A DNA stretch of 64,000 bases from Streptomyces sp. SID12488 (GTDB taxonomy: Bacteria > Actinomycetota > Actinomycetes > Streptomycetales > Streptomycetaceae), in assembly GCF_010548275.1 (NCBI RefSeq), contig NZ_JAAGLT010000004.1, positions 248,001 through 312,000 on the forward strand, in the 5' to 3' direction. Made by a program: the position numbers and the translations under genes. Below the pieces are notes generated by a model. That model ran no database searches. It was not told the DNA's origin and worked only from the letters and a program-made list of their open reading frames with translations. Below, piece after piece: positions 48,083 to 57,500 of this stretch (the stretch's first letter is position 1; every line of letters begins with the position of its first letter).

Positions 48083-48397
48083 GCGGATCCCATCTTGGCG
48101 TGTACGAGAACCCGGGTACGGCGGGAGGGCAGCGCGTTGCGGCCGGGCCGTGCCAAGGGAGTCTGTTTTGAGGAACGCTGGGCTCATTGGTCACATGCGC
48201 CACAGCGTTTGCACATCGTGAATCGTGGGGAGCGGGGTGTCAACTTGCGGTAATGAAAAGAATGTTCGCGGTTCATAGCAATTCCGACACATAAGGAAGG
48301 GTGTGTTCCGGGGGCGCGCGGGTTCACGTTCCCGGCGGAGTGGACAGAGGTGGGCTTGTCGTCCGCCGGAGAAGTGCCGCAACCAAGGAGACAGTGA
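48083..48397. other. Divergent promoter region, AT-rich core
   Basis: 315 bp between the surface protein and the GH13 gene. A low-GC patch (about 48230-48300, containing CTTGCGGTAATGAAAAG) is likely to hold both promoters. A CTTGCGG half-site resembles MalR/LacI-type half sites but has no second arm that I can see. No gene is supported. Confidence 0.4.
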
Positions 48398-50074
48398 GTG
48401 CCCGAACCGACTCTGGACCTTTCCTCCCGGGACCCCGACTGGTGGCGACAGGCCGTCTTCTACCAGGTGTACCCGCGCAGTTTCGCCGATGCCGACGGCG
48501 ACGGACTGGGCGACCTGAGGGGCATCACCCGGCGTCTGCCGCATCTGAGCACGCTGGGCGTGGACGCCCTCTGGCTCAGCCCCTTCTACCCCTCCGAACT
48601 CGCCGACGGCGGCTACGACGTCGCCGACTACCGTGACGTCGACCCCCGCCTCGGCACCCTCGACGACTTCGACGCCATGGTCGCCGAGGCCCACCGGCTC
48701 GCCCTCAAGGTCATGGTCGACATCGTCCCCAACCACACCTCGCGCCGGCACGTGTGGTTCGAGGAGGCCCTGCGCTCGGCCCCCGGCTCCCCGGCCCGCG
48801 ACCGCTACGTCTTCCGCGACGGGCGCGGCGAGCACGGCGAACTGCCGCCCACCGACTGGCAGTCGGTGTTCGGGGGCAGCGCCTGGAAGCGGGTGGGGGC
48901 AGACCAGGGGCCCGACGGCCAGTGGTATCTGCACCTTTTCACGCCCGAACAGCCCGACCTGAACTGGGCCAACGAGGAGGTCCGCGCCGACTTCCGCACC
49001 ACGCTCCGCTTCTGGTCCGACCGGGGCGTCGACGGCTTCCGTATCGACGTCGCCCACGCCCTGGCGAAGGACCTCGACGTGCCGCTGCGCGACCTGGGCG
49101 CTCCCGAACTGAGCGGCGCGGAGGCACTGACCGCCCTCCCGCCCGGCACGCACCCCTTCTTCGACCGCGACGAGGTCCACGAGATCTACCGCGACTGGCG
49201 CAAGATCCTCGACGCCTACACCCCGCCCCGGATGGCGGTCGCCGAGGCCTGGGTCCCGGGCGCCCGCCGCGCCCTGTACGCCCGCCCGGACGAACTCGGC
49301 CAAGCCTTCAACTTCGAGTATCTGCAGGCAGGTTGGGACTCGGAGGAGCTGCGCCGGGTCATCACCGACTCCCTCGCCACGGCCCACTCGGCGGGCGCCT
49401 CGGCCACCTGGGTCCTCTCCAACCACGACGTCGTACGCCACGCCTCCCGCCTCATGCTCCCGCCCGGCACCGACCTGAACGCCTGGCTCCTGTCGGACGG
49501 CACGGCCCCACCGGTCGACGAGGCGGCGGGTCTGCGCCGGGCCCGGGCGGCCACGCTCCTGATGCTGGCGCTGCCGGGTTCGTCGTACGTCTACCAGGGC
49601 GAGGAGCTGGGCCTCCCGGAGGTGGCCGACCTGCCCGCCGAGGCCCTCCAGGACCCGATCTGGGAACAGACGGCGCACACCAGCAAGGGCCGCGACGGCT
49701 GCCGGGTGCCGCTGCCGTGGACGACGACCGGCCCGTCGTACGGCTTCGGCGCGGGCGGCGCCTGGCTGCCGCAGCCGTCGGCCTTCGCGTCGTACGCCGT
49801 CGAGGCACAGGACGGGGCCGAGGGCTCGACCCTGGAGCTGTACCGCGCGGCCCTCGCCCTGCGCCGCCGCCTGCTGGACGGCGAGAACCTGACCTGGGCG
49901 GCGGAATCCGCCCCCGGAGTCCTCGACCTCACCCGCACGAACGGCTGGCGCTGCGTGACGAACCTGTCGGCCACACCGGTCGAACTGCCGCCCGGGGAAG
50001 TCCTGTTGAGCAGCGCACCGCTGGACGAGAACGGACGCCTGGGCCCCGACACGACGGCCTGGCTCGGAAGCTGA
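48398..50074 (+). CDS. GH13 alpha-glucosidase
   Basis: 558 aa from GTG 48398 with AAGGAG seven bases upstream. The alpha-amylase-family barrel begins WWRQAVFYQVYPRSFADADG. Conserved regions are DIVPNHTS, GFRIDVAHA (nucleophile Asp), AVAEAWVPG (acid/base Glu) and LSNHDV (stabilising Asp). Sequence order and length are those of actinobacterial GH13 subfamily 30 alpha-glucosidases acting on maltose-type oligosaccharides in the cytoplasm; there is no signal peptide. No maltose transport genes are adjacent. Confidence 0.94.
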   Translation: MPEPTLDLSSRDPDWWRQAVFYQVYPRSFADADGDGLGDLRGITRRLPHLSTLGVDALWLSPFYPSELADGGYDVADYRDVDPRLGTLDDFDAMVAEAHRLALKVMVDIVPNHTSRRHVWFEEALRSAPGSPARDRYVFRDGRGEHGELPPTDWQSVFGGSAWKRVGADQGPDGQWYLHLFTPEQPDLNWANEEVRADFRTTLRFWSDRGVDGFRIDVAHALAKDLDVPLRDLGAPELSGAEALTALPPGTHPFFDRDEVHEIYRDWRKILDAYTPPRMAVAEAWVPGARRALYARPDELGQAFNFEYLQAGWDSEELRRVITDSLATAHSAGASATWVLSNHDVVRHASRLMLPPGTDLNAWLLSDGTAPPVDEAAGLRRARAATLLMLALPGSSYVYQGEELGLPEVADLPAEALQDPIWEQTAHTSKGRDGCRVPLPWTTTGPSYGFGAGGAWLPQPSAFASYAVEAQDGAEGSTLELYRAALALRRRLLDGENLTWAAESAPGVLDLTRTNGWRCVTNLSATPVELPPGEVLLSSAPLDENGRLGPDTTAWLGS

Positions 50075-50076
50075 GG

Positions 50077-50142
50077 CCACAGTCGCAGTCACAGCCACAG
50101 GCGCAGCCACAGGCGCAGCCACAGGCGCAGCCCCAGCCATAG
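50077..50142. repeat. Tandem microrepeat just after the GH13 stop
   Basis: Units near CAGCCACAGGCG repeat about five times directly downstream of the GH13 stop codon and before the convergent DUF4142 stop. It is non-coding on the + strand as far as can be judged. Confidence 0.7.
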
Positions 50143-50151
50143 GAGCTGAAC

Positions 50152-50895
50152 TCACCCTGCCGTGGGAGCGGTCGGGCTGGCGGAGGGACTGGCGCCGGTG
50201 TCCGGCGGCGGGGTGAGGACGACAATCGGGGCGCCCGGTACGGGGACGGGCGGGGTGACGTCGGAGGCCGGCAGCTTCGGCGGGGTGGTCTCCTGGAAGA
50301 GCACGGTGTCGAAGTTGACGAGCCCCGTCTTCTCCATGACCGTGATGTGGTCCAGGACGGTGGTGTTGGCCTGGTCGGCGAGGGCCCGTACCAGCGTGTT
50401 CTTGGTGGTCGACCGGATCTTGGCGACGGTGTTGAAGATCGACCCGTGGGTGATGCGCAGGATGTTGGCGAAGTCGCTGTCGAACTGCGTTCCCCTGCTG
50501 TCCGCGGTCAGGGTGGAGATGAACCCCTGTTGCTGCGGACTGGGTAGGTTGGGAATGGTGACCCCGAGTTGCGGAGCGATCGCGCGGACGGTGGCATCGA
50601 GGGCCGCGTGCCCGGCGACGAGATGCTGCCCGGCGGTGATGACGGCGGGCGAGGTGCCCTTCGCGATGGCCATCTGCCCGACCGGGTACTCCCAGAGGCC
50701 GGCCGCCCGCACCTTCACCACGAAGTCGCGGTCGGCCTCCGTCAGTGGCCCGGTGGGGGTCTGCGCGACGATCCGCGTGGGCGAACTGGACACGTTCTGG
50801 ACACCGAGCATGGCGGGATAGGCGAGCGCGGCCAGGGTCAGCCCCAACGCGCCACCCACGAAAAGGGTGCCGGTCGAGCTTCGGGTGAAACGCAC
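50152..50895 (-). CDS. DUF4142 exported protein with Pro-rich tail
   Basis: 247 aa from GTG 50895, which follows AGGAGG at four bases; the longer open frame has no support. It has an N-terminal signal or anchor (GTLFVGGALGLTLAALAYPA). The four-helix DUF4142 domain follows (LTEADRDFVVKVRAAGLWEY, GTSPAVITAGQHLVAGHAAL, then QQQGFISTLTADSRGTQFDS). The tail is Pro/Thr/Ser-rich. DUF4142 proteins are ferritin-like predicted periplasmic or cell-surface proteins with stress-related roles suggested. Confidence 0.88.
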   Translation of the reverse strand: MRFTRSSTGTLFVGGALGLTLAALAYPAMLGVQNVSSSPTRIVAQTPTGPLTEADRDFVVKVRAAGLWEYPVGQMAIAKGTSPAVITAGQHLVAGHAALDATVRAIAPQLGVTIPNLPSPQQQGFISTLTADSRGTQFDSDFANILRITHGSIFNTVAKIRSTTKNTLVRALADQANTTVLDHITVMEKTGLVNFDTVLFQETTPPKLPASDVTPPVPVPGAPIVVLTPPPDTGASPSASPTAPTAG

Positions 50896-51033
50896 CTTGC
50901 CTCCTGAAGCGACGGGGAGTCGTCGAGGAGGAATACGGATACGGGTGGTGGCCGGAACCTTTCGTCTCCGTATGGCCTCCGTAAAAGACGCACCATGAAA
51001 GCGGACCCGAGAAGAGATAGAAGAGAGAACAGC

Positions 51034-51618
51034 GTGGAGACACTCGCCCTGGACGTGCCCGCGACCCCGACCGCTCCCGCCCTCCGCCTGCGCCCCTGGC
51101 ACCCGGCGGACGTCGGCGCGCTGGTCGAGGCGTGCCGGGATCCCGTACTGCGCCGCTGGACGAGCCATTCGGTCGAGAACGACGAGGAGGGGCTGCGCTG
51201 GATACGGAGTCAGGAGCAGAGCTGGGAGGCCGGCGACCGGTTCGCCTTCGCGGTCGTCGAGGTCCAACCGGGTTCCGTACAGGGTGAGTTGGCGGGTCAG
51301 GTGGTCCTCAAGGGTGTGGCTCCCGGCAGGCGGTCGGCCGAGGTGGGCTACTGGACCGCGGCCCACGCGCGGGGGCGCGGAGTGGCCCCGCGCGCCCTGG
51401 AGGCGCTCACGGCCTGGGCCTTCGACACATACGGCGCCCCTGGCGACGCAGCCGGGCTCCAGCGCCTCGAACTCGTGCACCAGGAGGACAACGTGGCTTC
51501 GTGCCGCGTGGCGCACAAGAGCGGGTACGGACTCGACCGCGTCCTGCTTGCCGAGCCGCCCGCCTTCCCCCGCGACGGCCATGTGCACGTACGGCACAGG
51601 AGCCCCGCCCTCGTCTGA
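51034..51618 (+). CDS. GNAT-family N-acetyltransferase (RimJ/RimL-like)
   Basis: 194 aa from GTG 51034, chosen over ATG 50995 because GAAGAGAG lies about seven bases upstream. The GNAT core is LRLRPWHPADVGALVEACRD, GYWTAAHARGRGVAPRALEA (acetyl-CoA pyrophosphate loop, RGxGVA) and LELVHQEDNVASCRVAHKSG, typical of ribosomal-protein alanine acetyltransferase-like enzymes. The substrate is unknown. Divergent from the DUF4142 gene. Confidence 0.9.
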   Translation: METLALDVPATPTAPALRLRPWHPADVGALVEACRDPVLRRWTSHSVENDEEGLRWIRSQEQSWEAGDRFAFAVVEVQPGSVQGELAGQVVLKGVAPGRRSAEVGYWTAAHARGRGVAPRALEALTAWAFDTYGAPGDAAGLQRLELVHQEDNVASCRVAHKSGYGLDRVLLAEPPAFPRDGHVHVRHRSPALV

Positions 51619-52006
51619 GGGCCGCGCCGCTCCCCGACCGCACCCTCCGTGGCCGTACTCACGCCTCCGCGGGCCGTACCGTCCCGTCGCCGGGTGTCTC
51701 GCGGCCCTGTTCGAAGATCGGGACGCCGCTGAAGGCCTGCGGCTGGGGCATCTGATGGCGGCGGCTGCCTTGATCACCCGCGAGGACGTCCCCACGGCTG
51801 TGGACCGCGTTGAGCTGCGGAGACTATTCCCGCCGGACGTGTGACATTGCCGCAGTCCCCCGTCAGCGCGTTGTGTGCTAGCGTGGTTTTCAGTTGCAGT
51901 TGTGGTTCCCAAAGATTTCGGTGTTCTTCTCCGGTCGGGGCAATCATTCCGGCGACGAGGGGTCCGCACGGTGCGGGCCCCCGAGCATGCCCCAAGGAGA
52001 TTTAAC
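51619..52006. other. Interval ahead of the cold-shock gene, long 5' leader
   Basis: No intact gene is supported. One open stretch (ending near 51844, GHLMAAAALITREDVPTAVD) might be a gene fragment but matches nothing I recognise. From about 51850 the sequence is the promoter and leader of the cold-shock gene, with a GGGG..CCGCAC/GTGCGG..CCCC hairpin at about 51958-51982. Confidence 0.45.
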
Positions 52007-52210
52007 ATGGCCACCGGTACCGTGAAGTGGTTCAACGCGGAAAAGGGCTTCGGCTTCATCGAGCAGGACGGCGGCGGCGCCGACGTTTTCGCTCACTACT
52101 CGAACATCGCCACTCAGGGCTTTCGTGAGCTTCACGAGGGCCAGAAGGTGACGTTCGACGTCACGCAGGGTCAGAAGGGCCCCCAGGCGGAGAACATTCT
52201 CCCCGCCTGA
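52007..52210 (+). CDS. CspA-family cold-shock protein
   Basis: 67 aa from ATG 52007 with AAGGAG upstream. It is a classic OB-fold with RNP1 KGFGFIEQ and RNP2 DVFAHYS motifs; sequence [17 protein letters not shown] is typical of actinobacterial CspA. It acts as an RNA chaperone. A long structured leader precedes it and a rho-independent terminator follows. The DEAD-box helicase gene downstream makes this a cold-adaptation cluster, comparable to SCO5921-SCO5918 as I recall it. Confidence 0.96.
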   Translation: MATGTVKWFNAEKGFGFIEQDGGGADVFAHYSNIATQGFRELHEGQKVTFDVTQGQKGPQAENILPA

Positions 52211-52263
52211 TCCGCGTGATCCTGCCGGTCCACTAGTGGATCGACATCGATACACGTGATTGT

Positions 52264-52310
52264 GGCCGGGGCCCGCACCTAGGGGTGCGAGCCCCGGCTC
52301 ACAGTTTTTT
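52264..52310 (+). terminator. Rho-independent terminator of the cold-shock gene
   Basis: GCCGGGGC (52265-52272) pairs with GCCCCGGC (52291-52298), with an inner CGCACC/GGTGCG stem, then CTCACAG and six T residues. A T-tract is unusual in Streptomyces terminators. Confidence 0.9.
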
Positions 52311-52491
52311 AGGGACGGTTTCGCGCCGGATACTGGTCGCGCGTCCCTGGTTCTTGGGGGTAATCCCCACCACCGCTCGTTTCCTTTCGGCCCGTCCCCA
52401 CGGCCTTTTTGTCCTGCATGCCGCCGCTCTCGCGGCGGACGCTGAGCGCTGCCGTGATTCTGTCGACGTGCCGCATTGAGGAAGGTTCTGC
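52311..52491 (+). promoter_or_regulatory. Structured leader of the DEAD-box helicase
   Basis: Between the terminator and the helicase ATG lie a short GGGGG-TAAT-CCCC hairpin, a pyrimidine stretch ending CGGCCTTTTT, and a perfect CCGCCGC-TCTC-GCGGCGG hairpin (52421-52438). Such a leader could regulate the helicase by temperature or by read-through from the cold-shock gene. Confidence 0.45.
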
Positions 52492-54060
52492 ATGAACCGG
52501 TCGTTCGCCGACCTGGGCCTGCCGCCCTCGCTGCTGGCCTCCCTCACCGTCGAGGGCATCACCGTCCCCTTCCCGATCCAGGCGGCCACGCTGCCGGACA
52601 CCCTCGCGGGCCGTGACGTCATGGGCCGTGGTCAGACCGGCTCGGGCAAGACCCTGGCTTTCGGCCTGGCCATGCTGGCCCGTCTCGCCGGACAGCGCGC
52701 CGAGGCGGGACGCCCGCTGGCACTCGTCCTCGTACCGACCCGTGAGCTAGCCCAGCAGGTCGTGGACGCGCTCACCCCGCACGCCCGCGCCATGAGCCTG
52801 AAGATGACCACGATCGTCGGCGGGCTGCCCATCGCCCGTCAGGCCCGTGCGCTGGGCGCCGGCACCGAGGTCGTCATCGCGACGCCCGGCCGGCTCCGTG
52901 ACCTCGTCGACCGACGCGACTGCCGCCTCGACCGTGTCTCCGTCACCGTCCTCGACGAGGCCGACCAGATGGTCGACATGGGCTTCCTGCCGCAGGTCAC
53001 GTATCTGCTCGACCAGGTGCCGCGCAAGGGCCAGCGCATGCTGTTCTCCGCCACGCTCGACGCGGATGTCGGCCGGCTCGCCCGCCGCTACCTGCACGAG
53101 CCCGTGGTGCACGAGACCGACCCGCACGCCGGCGCCGTCACGACGATGGAGCACCACGTGCTCTACGTCGACGATGTCGACAAGAAGACGGTCGCCACCG
53201 AGATCGCCGCCCGCGACGGGCGTGTCCTGATGTTCATGGACACCCGGCGCAGCGTCGACCGCCTCACCAAGCACCTGCTGAAGAGCGGCGTGCGTGCGGC
53301 AGCCCTGCACGGCGGCCGTTCCCAGCCCCAACGCACGCGCACCCTCGCCCAGTTCAAGACCGGCGAGGTCACCGTGCTGGTCGCGTCCGACGTCGCCGCC
53401 CGTGGCATCCACATCGACGACCTCGACCTGGTCGTCAACGTGGACCCGCCCGGCGGCGCCAAGGACTACCTCCACCGCGGCGGCCGTACGGCCCGTGCCG
53501 GAGCCTCCGGCAGCGTGGTCACCCTGGTCCTGCCCGAGCAGCGCCGCGAGATGCGGACCCTGACCCGGGCGGCGGGCGTCGACCCGAACACGGCCAAGGT
53601 CTCCCCCGGCGCCGCGGAACTGACCCGCATCACCGGCGCCCGTACGCCTTCCGGCATACCCGTGATCATTCCGGTCCCGGCTCCGACCCCGCCGGCCGCC
53701 CCCAAGGGCGACGGCTCCGGCGGCCGGTCCAGGTCCTCGCGGTCCCGGTCCGGTTCGGGCGCGGGTGCCGGTTCCGCCGGCGGTTCGGGTTCACGCTCCC
53801 GCCGCGGGTCTGCCGAGGGCGGTGCGGCCACGGCGCGTACGTCGGGCACCGGCGCCGCGGGCAAGACCCGTGCGACGGGCGGCGGCACCGCCAAGAAGGC
53901 GTCGCGTCCGACCGGTGGCGGTGCCAAGCCGCCGCGTGTGTCGGGCGGGAACCCGTCCGCCCGTACGGAGCAGGATCCCACCACCGGCGAGCCACGCAGC
54001 CGCCGGCGCCGGGCGCCCCGCAACCGGCGCCCGGGCTCCGACGCACGTCAGGCCGGCTGA
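52492..54060 (+). CDS. DEAD-box RNA helicase
   Basis: 522 aa from ATG 52492. Full helicase motifs are present: Q motif FPIQAATLPDTLAGRDVMGR, Walker A GQTGSGKT, PTRELAQQ, TPGRL, VLDEADQMVDMG, SATLD, then HGGRSQPQRTRTLAQFKTGE, VASDVAARGI and HRGGRTARAG. The C-terminal about 140 residues are Gly/Ser/Arg-rich basic tail, a non-specific RNA-binding arm. It probably remodels RNA in the cold, with CspA. RhlE/CsdA-like. Confidence 0.95.
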   Translation: MNRSFADLGLPPSLLASLTVEGITVPFPIQAATLPDTLAGRDVMGRGQTGSGKTLAFGLAMLARLAGQRAEAGRPLALVLVPTRELAQQVVDALTPHARAMSLKMTTIVGGLPIARQARALGAGTEVVIATPGRLRDLVDRRDCRLDRVSVTVLDEADQMVDMGFLPQVTYLLDQVPRKGQRMLFSATLDADVGRLARRYLHEPVVHETDPHAGAVTTMEHHVLYVDDVDKKTVATEIAARDGRVLMFMDTRRSVDRLTKHLLKSGVRAAALHGGRSQPQRTRTLAQFKTGEVTVLVASDVAARGIHIDDLDLVVNVDPPGGAKDYLHRGGRTARAGASGSVVTLVLPEQRREMRTLTRAAGVDPNTAKVSPGAAELTRITGARTPSGIPVIIPVPAPTPPAAPKGDGSGGRSRSSRSRSGSGAGAGSAGGSGSRSRRGSAEGGAATARTSGTGAAGKTRATGGGTAKKASRPTGGGAKPPRVSGGNPSARTEQDPTTGEPRSRRRRAPRNRRPGSDARQAG

Positions 54061-54204
54061 CCCCAGCCGCAGGCCTCAGCGTTGTCCCAGCTTCACCCAG
54101 CCGGTTGGTGTCAGGCCGACCGGCGCCCGCATCACCTGGCCCAGCACCACTGACGGGCCCCAGAACAACTGACCCCGGACCCTTCTCTGACCTGCGGAGG
54201 CACC

Positions 54205-54492
54205 ATGCGTTGTGTGATCGCCCGATTCCCGTTCGACCTGATCATGAGCGAGGTCACGCACAAGATGGACGGGGTCGCTCCCGAGCCCATCACCAGTGCG
54301 GCCGTCAGCATCGGTGGCGTGGACTACCCCGTCAAGCAGGTCGGCGCGGTCATCACCCGCCTCGACCGGCGGGACTTCACCGAGAAGGAGATGATCGCCG
54401 CGCTCAACCGGCTCGGCTTCACCTGCCGTCCGGCCACCCCGGCGGCCCCGGCCCGTCCGGCGGTCATCGACCCGTGGGCCGAGATGCAGTAA
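54205..54492 (+). CDS. SCO5918-family protein
   Basis: 95 aa from ATG 54205 with TGCGGAGG upstream. Sequence MRCVIARFPFDLIMSEVTHK, GVDYPVKQVGAVITRLDRRD and FTEKEMIAALNRLGFTCRPA is the conserved Streptomyces family named after SCO5918, always found next to the cold-shock/DEAD-box cluster. Its small alpha/beta shape has no known activity. Gene order supports a role in cold-associated RNA metabolism. Confidence 0.93.
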   Translation: MRCVIARFPFDLIMSEVTHKMDGVAPEPITSAAVSIGGVDYPVKQVGAVITRLDRRDFTEKEMIAALNRLGFTCRPATPAAPARPAVIDPWAEMQ

Positions 54493-54570
54493 CCACCGGA
54501 CGAGCCGGATGAGTCGGACGAGCCGGATGATTTGGGCTAGTTGTTCGGTTCAGTCGGATTCGGTTGTCTT

Positions 54571-57500
54571 TTAGTCGACCGGCACCCCCGTGACCGCCGC
54601 GGCCAGCGGGTACGCGCCTGTTTTCAGGGGCGTACCGACCTTGCCCGTCGCCGTTGATACCGGTACGAGGGTGCCGGCGTCGGCTGTGGTGACGTAGGCC
54701 GTGTCGCCGTTCCAGTCGAGGGCGACGTCGAAGGCGGAGCGGCCGACGGTGACCGGGGTGCCCGGAGCGCCGGTCACCGTGTCGAGCGGGGTGATCGTGT
54801 CCCCGTTGCTCGCGCTGATCCAGAGGGTGCGGCCGTCGGGTGAGACGGCGAGACCGTACGCCTGACCGGTGACCAGGTAGGTCGGGCGGGTGTCGTTCGT
54901 TGCGGTGTCGATGGGAGTGACCGTCGAGCCGCCGGAGTTGGACACGTACACCGTCCGCCCGTCGGGAGCCGCGACCACGTTGAACGGGTTCGGTCCGACC
55001 GCGATCGGCGTTCCGGCCCTGCCTGTCGCGATGTCCACCGGACTCACCGTGCTGTCGTGGATGTTCGCCACGTACATGGTGTTGCCGTCCGGAGTGATCG
55101 CCATGTTCTCCGGCCCGTCTCCCACCGCGACCTTCGCGCCCGCCGTGCCCGTGGCGAGGTCGATCGCCTGGACCGCGTCGTCGGAGTAGTCCGCGACCCA
55201 GAGGGTCCGGCCGTCGGGCGTGAGGGCCAGGCCCGCCGGTACGTCCCCGACCGCCACGGTCGCCGTGACCTTCGAGGCGGCGGTGTCGACGATGCTCACC
55301 GAGTCCGAACCCTGGTTCGCCGCATAGGCGGTACGGCCGTCCGAGCTGACCACGACCTCCCCCGGGTTGTTGCCGACGGGGATCTCCGTCGACGTCCCGG
55401 AGGCCAGGTCCACCGAACTGACCGACGCGCCACTGAAGTTGGCGGTAAGGGCGCGTTCGCTGGCTCCTCCGCTCTCAACTCCTCGTATCTGTACGGGAAT
55501 TGCTCGGCTTACCAGGCCATCCCCGGTGACGGCGACCGACCTTACGCCCGCCGCTGCCCCGCTCGCCGCCGTGAAGGTCAGGGTCGTGGTGACCTTGCCG
55601 CCCGCAGGGACCGTCACCGAGCCGGTGGACGGGGTGATGGTCAGGCCCTCGACTTCCTTCGCCGTCCAGGTTGTTGTCCTGTCGGTGGTGGAGCTGTTGT
55701 CGGCGATGGTGAGGGTGGCTGTGGTGGTGGCGCCGGGGCTCAGGGACAGGGATGTCGGGGTGAAGGAGGCGTCCGGGCCCGGGTCGGGGGCCGCTCGCAG
55801 TGTCGCGTCGAAGAGGAAACGGTCGAGTACGCCGGGGGCGATCTGCTCCGGGACGGAGTCGAGTTGCTTGCGCTGGGACTGGAGGCGGGCGTAGAGGGTC
55901 GCCACGGCGTCCGTGTCGCCGTTCGTCTGCGCGAGCATCAGCTGTACGGCCGTCCTGCCTGCCTCTCCGTATGCGCCCAGCTTGTCGAGCCAGGCCGAAG
56001 TCTCCGTCAGGAAGCGTGAGTTGCGGAGGTTCGCACGGAGATCGGCGGGGGTGGCGGCCATCGCCGTGAAGTAGGCGGTGAGGGCGCGGGCCGCCTTGTC
56101 GAGGCCGACGCCGCTCTCGTACGCGGTCGTGAACGCCTTGAGGAGCGGGGTGAGGGGCGGGGATTCGGTGGCGTCGAGGAGGGAGGAGTAGTTGTTCTCC
56201 GCGAAGATCCGGAGGGCTGTGGCTGTGGCGGTTGCTGTGGACCTGGGCGCGGATGTGGTGGCTGCGAAGTCCTTTACCGAGGCCAGGAACGCCGCTCGGG
56301 GGTCGTACACCGTCGGGTTCCAGGCGTAGGACGCCGAGGTGAAGAGAGCGAGTTTGCTGGCCTCCGCCTGGATCATGGGGTTGGCGGTGATGCCCGTGAC
56401 CTGGGTGGCCATGCCTGACTCTCGGCCGGTGTAGGGGCCCAGGAGGAGGCGGCTGGTGGTGTAGTCGTTCACCGGGTAGTTGTCCCAGATGAGGATGGGG
56501 TGACCAAACAACTCCCGTGCTTGGCGTGCTTGTTCGGTGCTGATCGTCGGCGCGATGACTCCGACGCCGGTCCATTCGACGACGACCGAGGGGGCCAGTT
56601 GCTCCCGTAGCGCGGTCTTGTACGGGGAGTCGGCGAGGTCCGAGTACTCGGTCGGGACCATCTCCAGCGGGGTAACGTCGTCGTGCGCGTCGACGAAGTC
56701 CCTGACGACGGCGTTGAGGAGGGCTGACTGTGCGGCCCCTGCCGCGCCGCCTCCGGTGCCGAACTTCTGCTCGTCGGCGGGGCAGTTCCAGGCCGTGTAG
56801 CTGATGTCGTCCAGCGGTACGGCGAACGAGCGCACGCCGATCGCGTACAGGGACTCGAACTTGGCGACCAGTGCGCCGACGTCGGCGGCCGAGGAGTAGC
56901 AGACCGACAGGCCGGGAGAGAGGGCGTAGGTGAAGCGGACGTGGTTCGCGGCGGCGCGGTCCACCAGTTGCTTCAGGGTGGCGAGCTGGGCGGGTGGGTA
57001 GTCGTCGCGCCAGTTCGCGCGCAGATACGGGTCGTCCTTGGGCGAGTAGACGTACACGTTCTGCTTCGTACGGCCGTAGAAGTCGAGTTGGGAGAGACGG
57101 TCCTGCTGGGTCCAGGGGGCGCCGTAGAAGCCCTCGACCACTCCGCGCAGTGCCGTTGCCGGCCAGTCGCGGACGGTTGTGGCGGGGACCGAGTGGTGGG
57201 TGACGAGTTGGCGGAGGGTCTGTGCCGCGTAGAAGGTGCCCGTCGGGTCGACGCCGGACAGGGCGATGGTGCCCTTGCCGGTGGCCAACGTGTAGCCGCC
57301 GGAGGGGAGTTGGGTGGGGGGTTCGGCGTGCAGGTGCTTGAGCGCCTGCGCCGTTGCCGGGTTCTCCTTGGGACCGCCGATGTAGACGGTGAGGGCGGCG
57401 GGGGGTGGGGGTGTCGGGCTGCCCGCGGTGACGGTACGGATGGTGCGGGCGCCAGCGTCGCGCAGTACGCGTTCGACGAGGGCGCGGGCGGCGGGGTCGG

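Noticed and set aside
51284..51844. Forward frame between the acetyltransferase and csp genes
   Set aside because: Mostly an alternative frame of the acetyltransferase; the last 60 codons have no recognised homology, so it is not listed as a gene.
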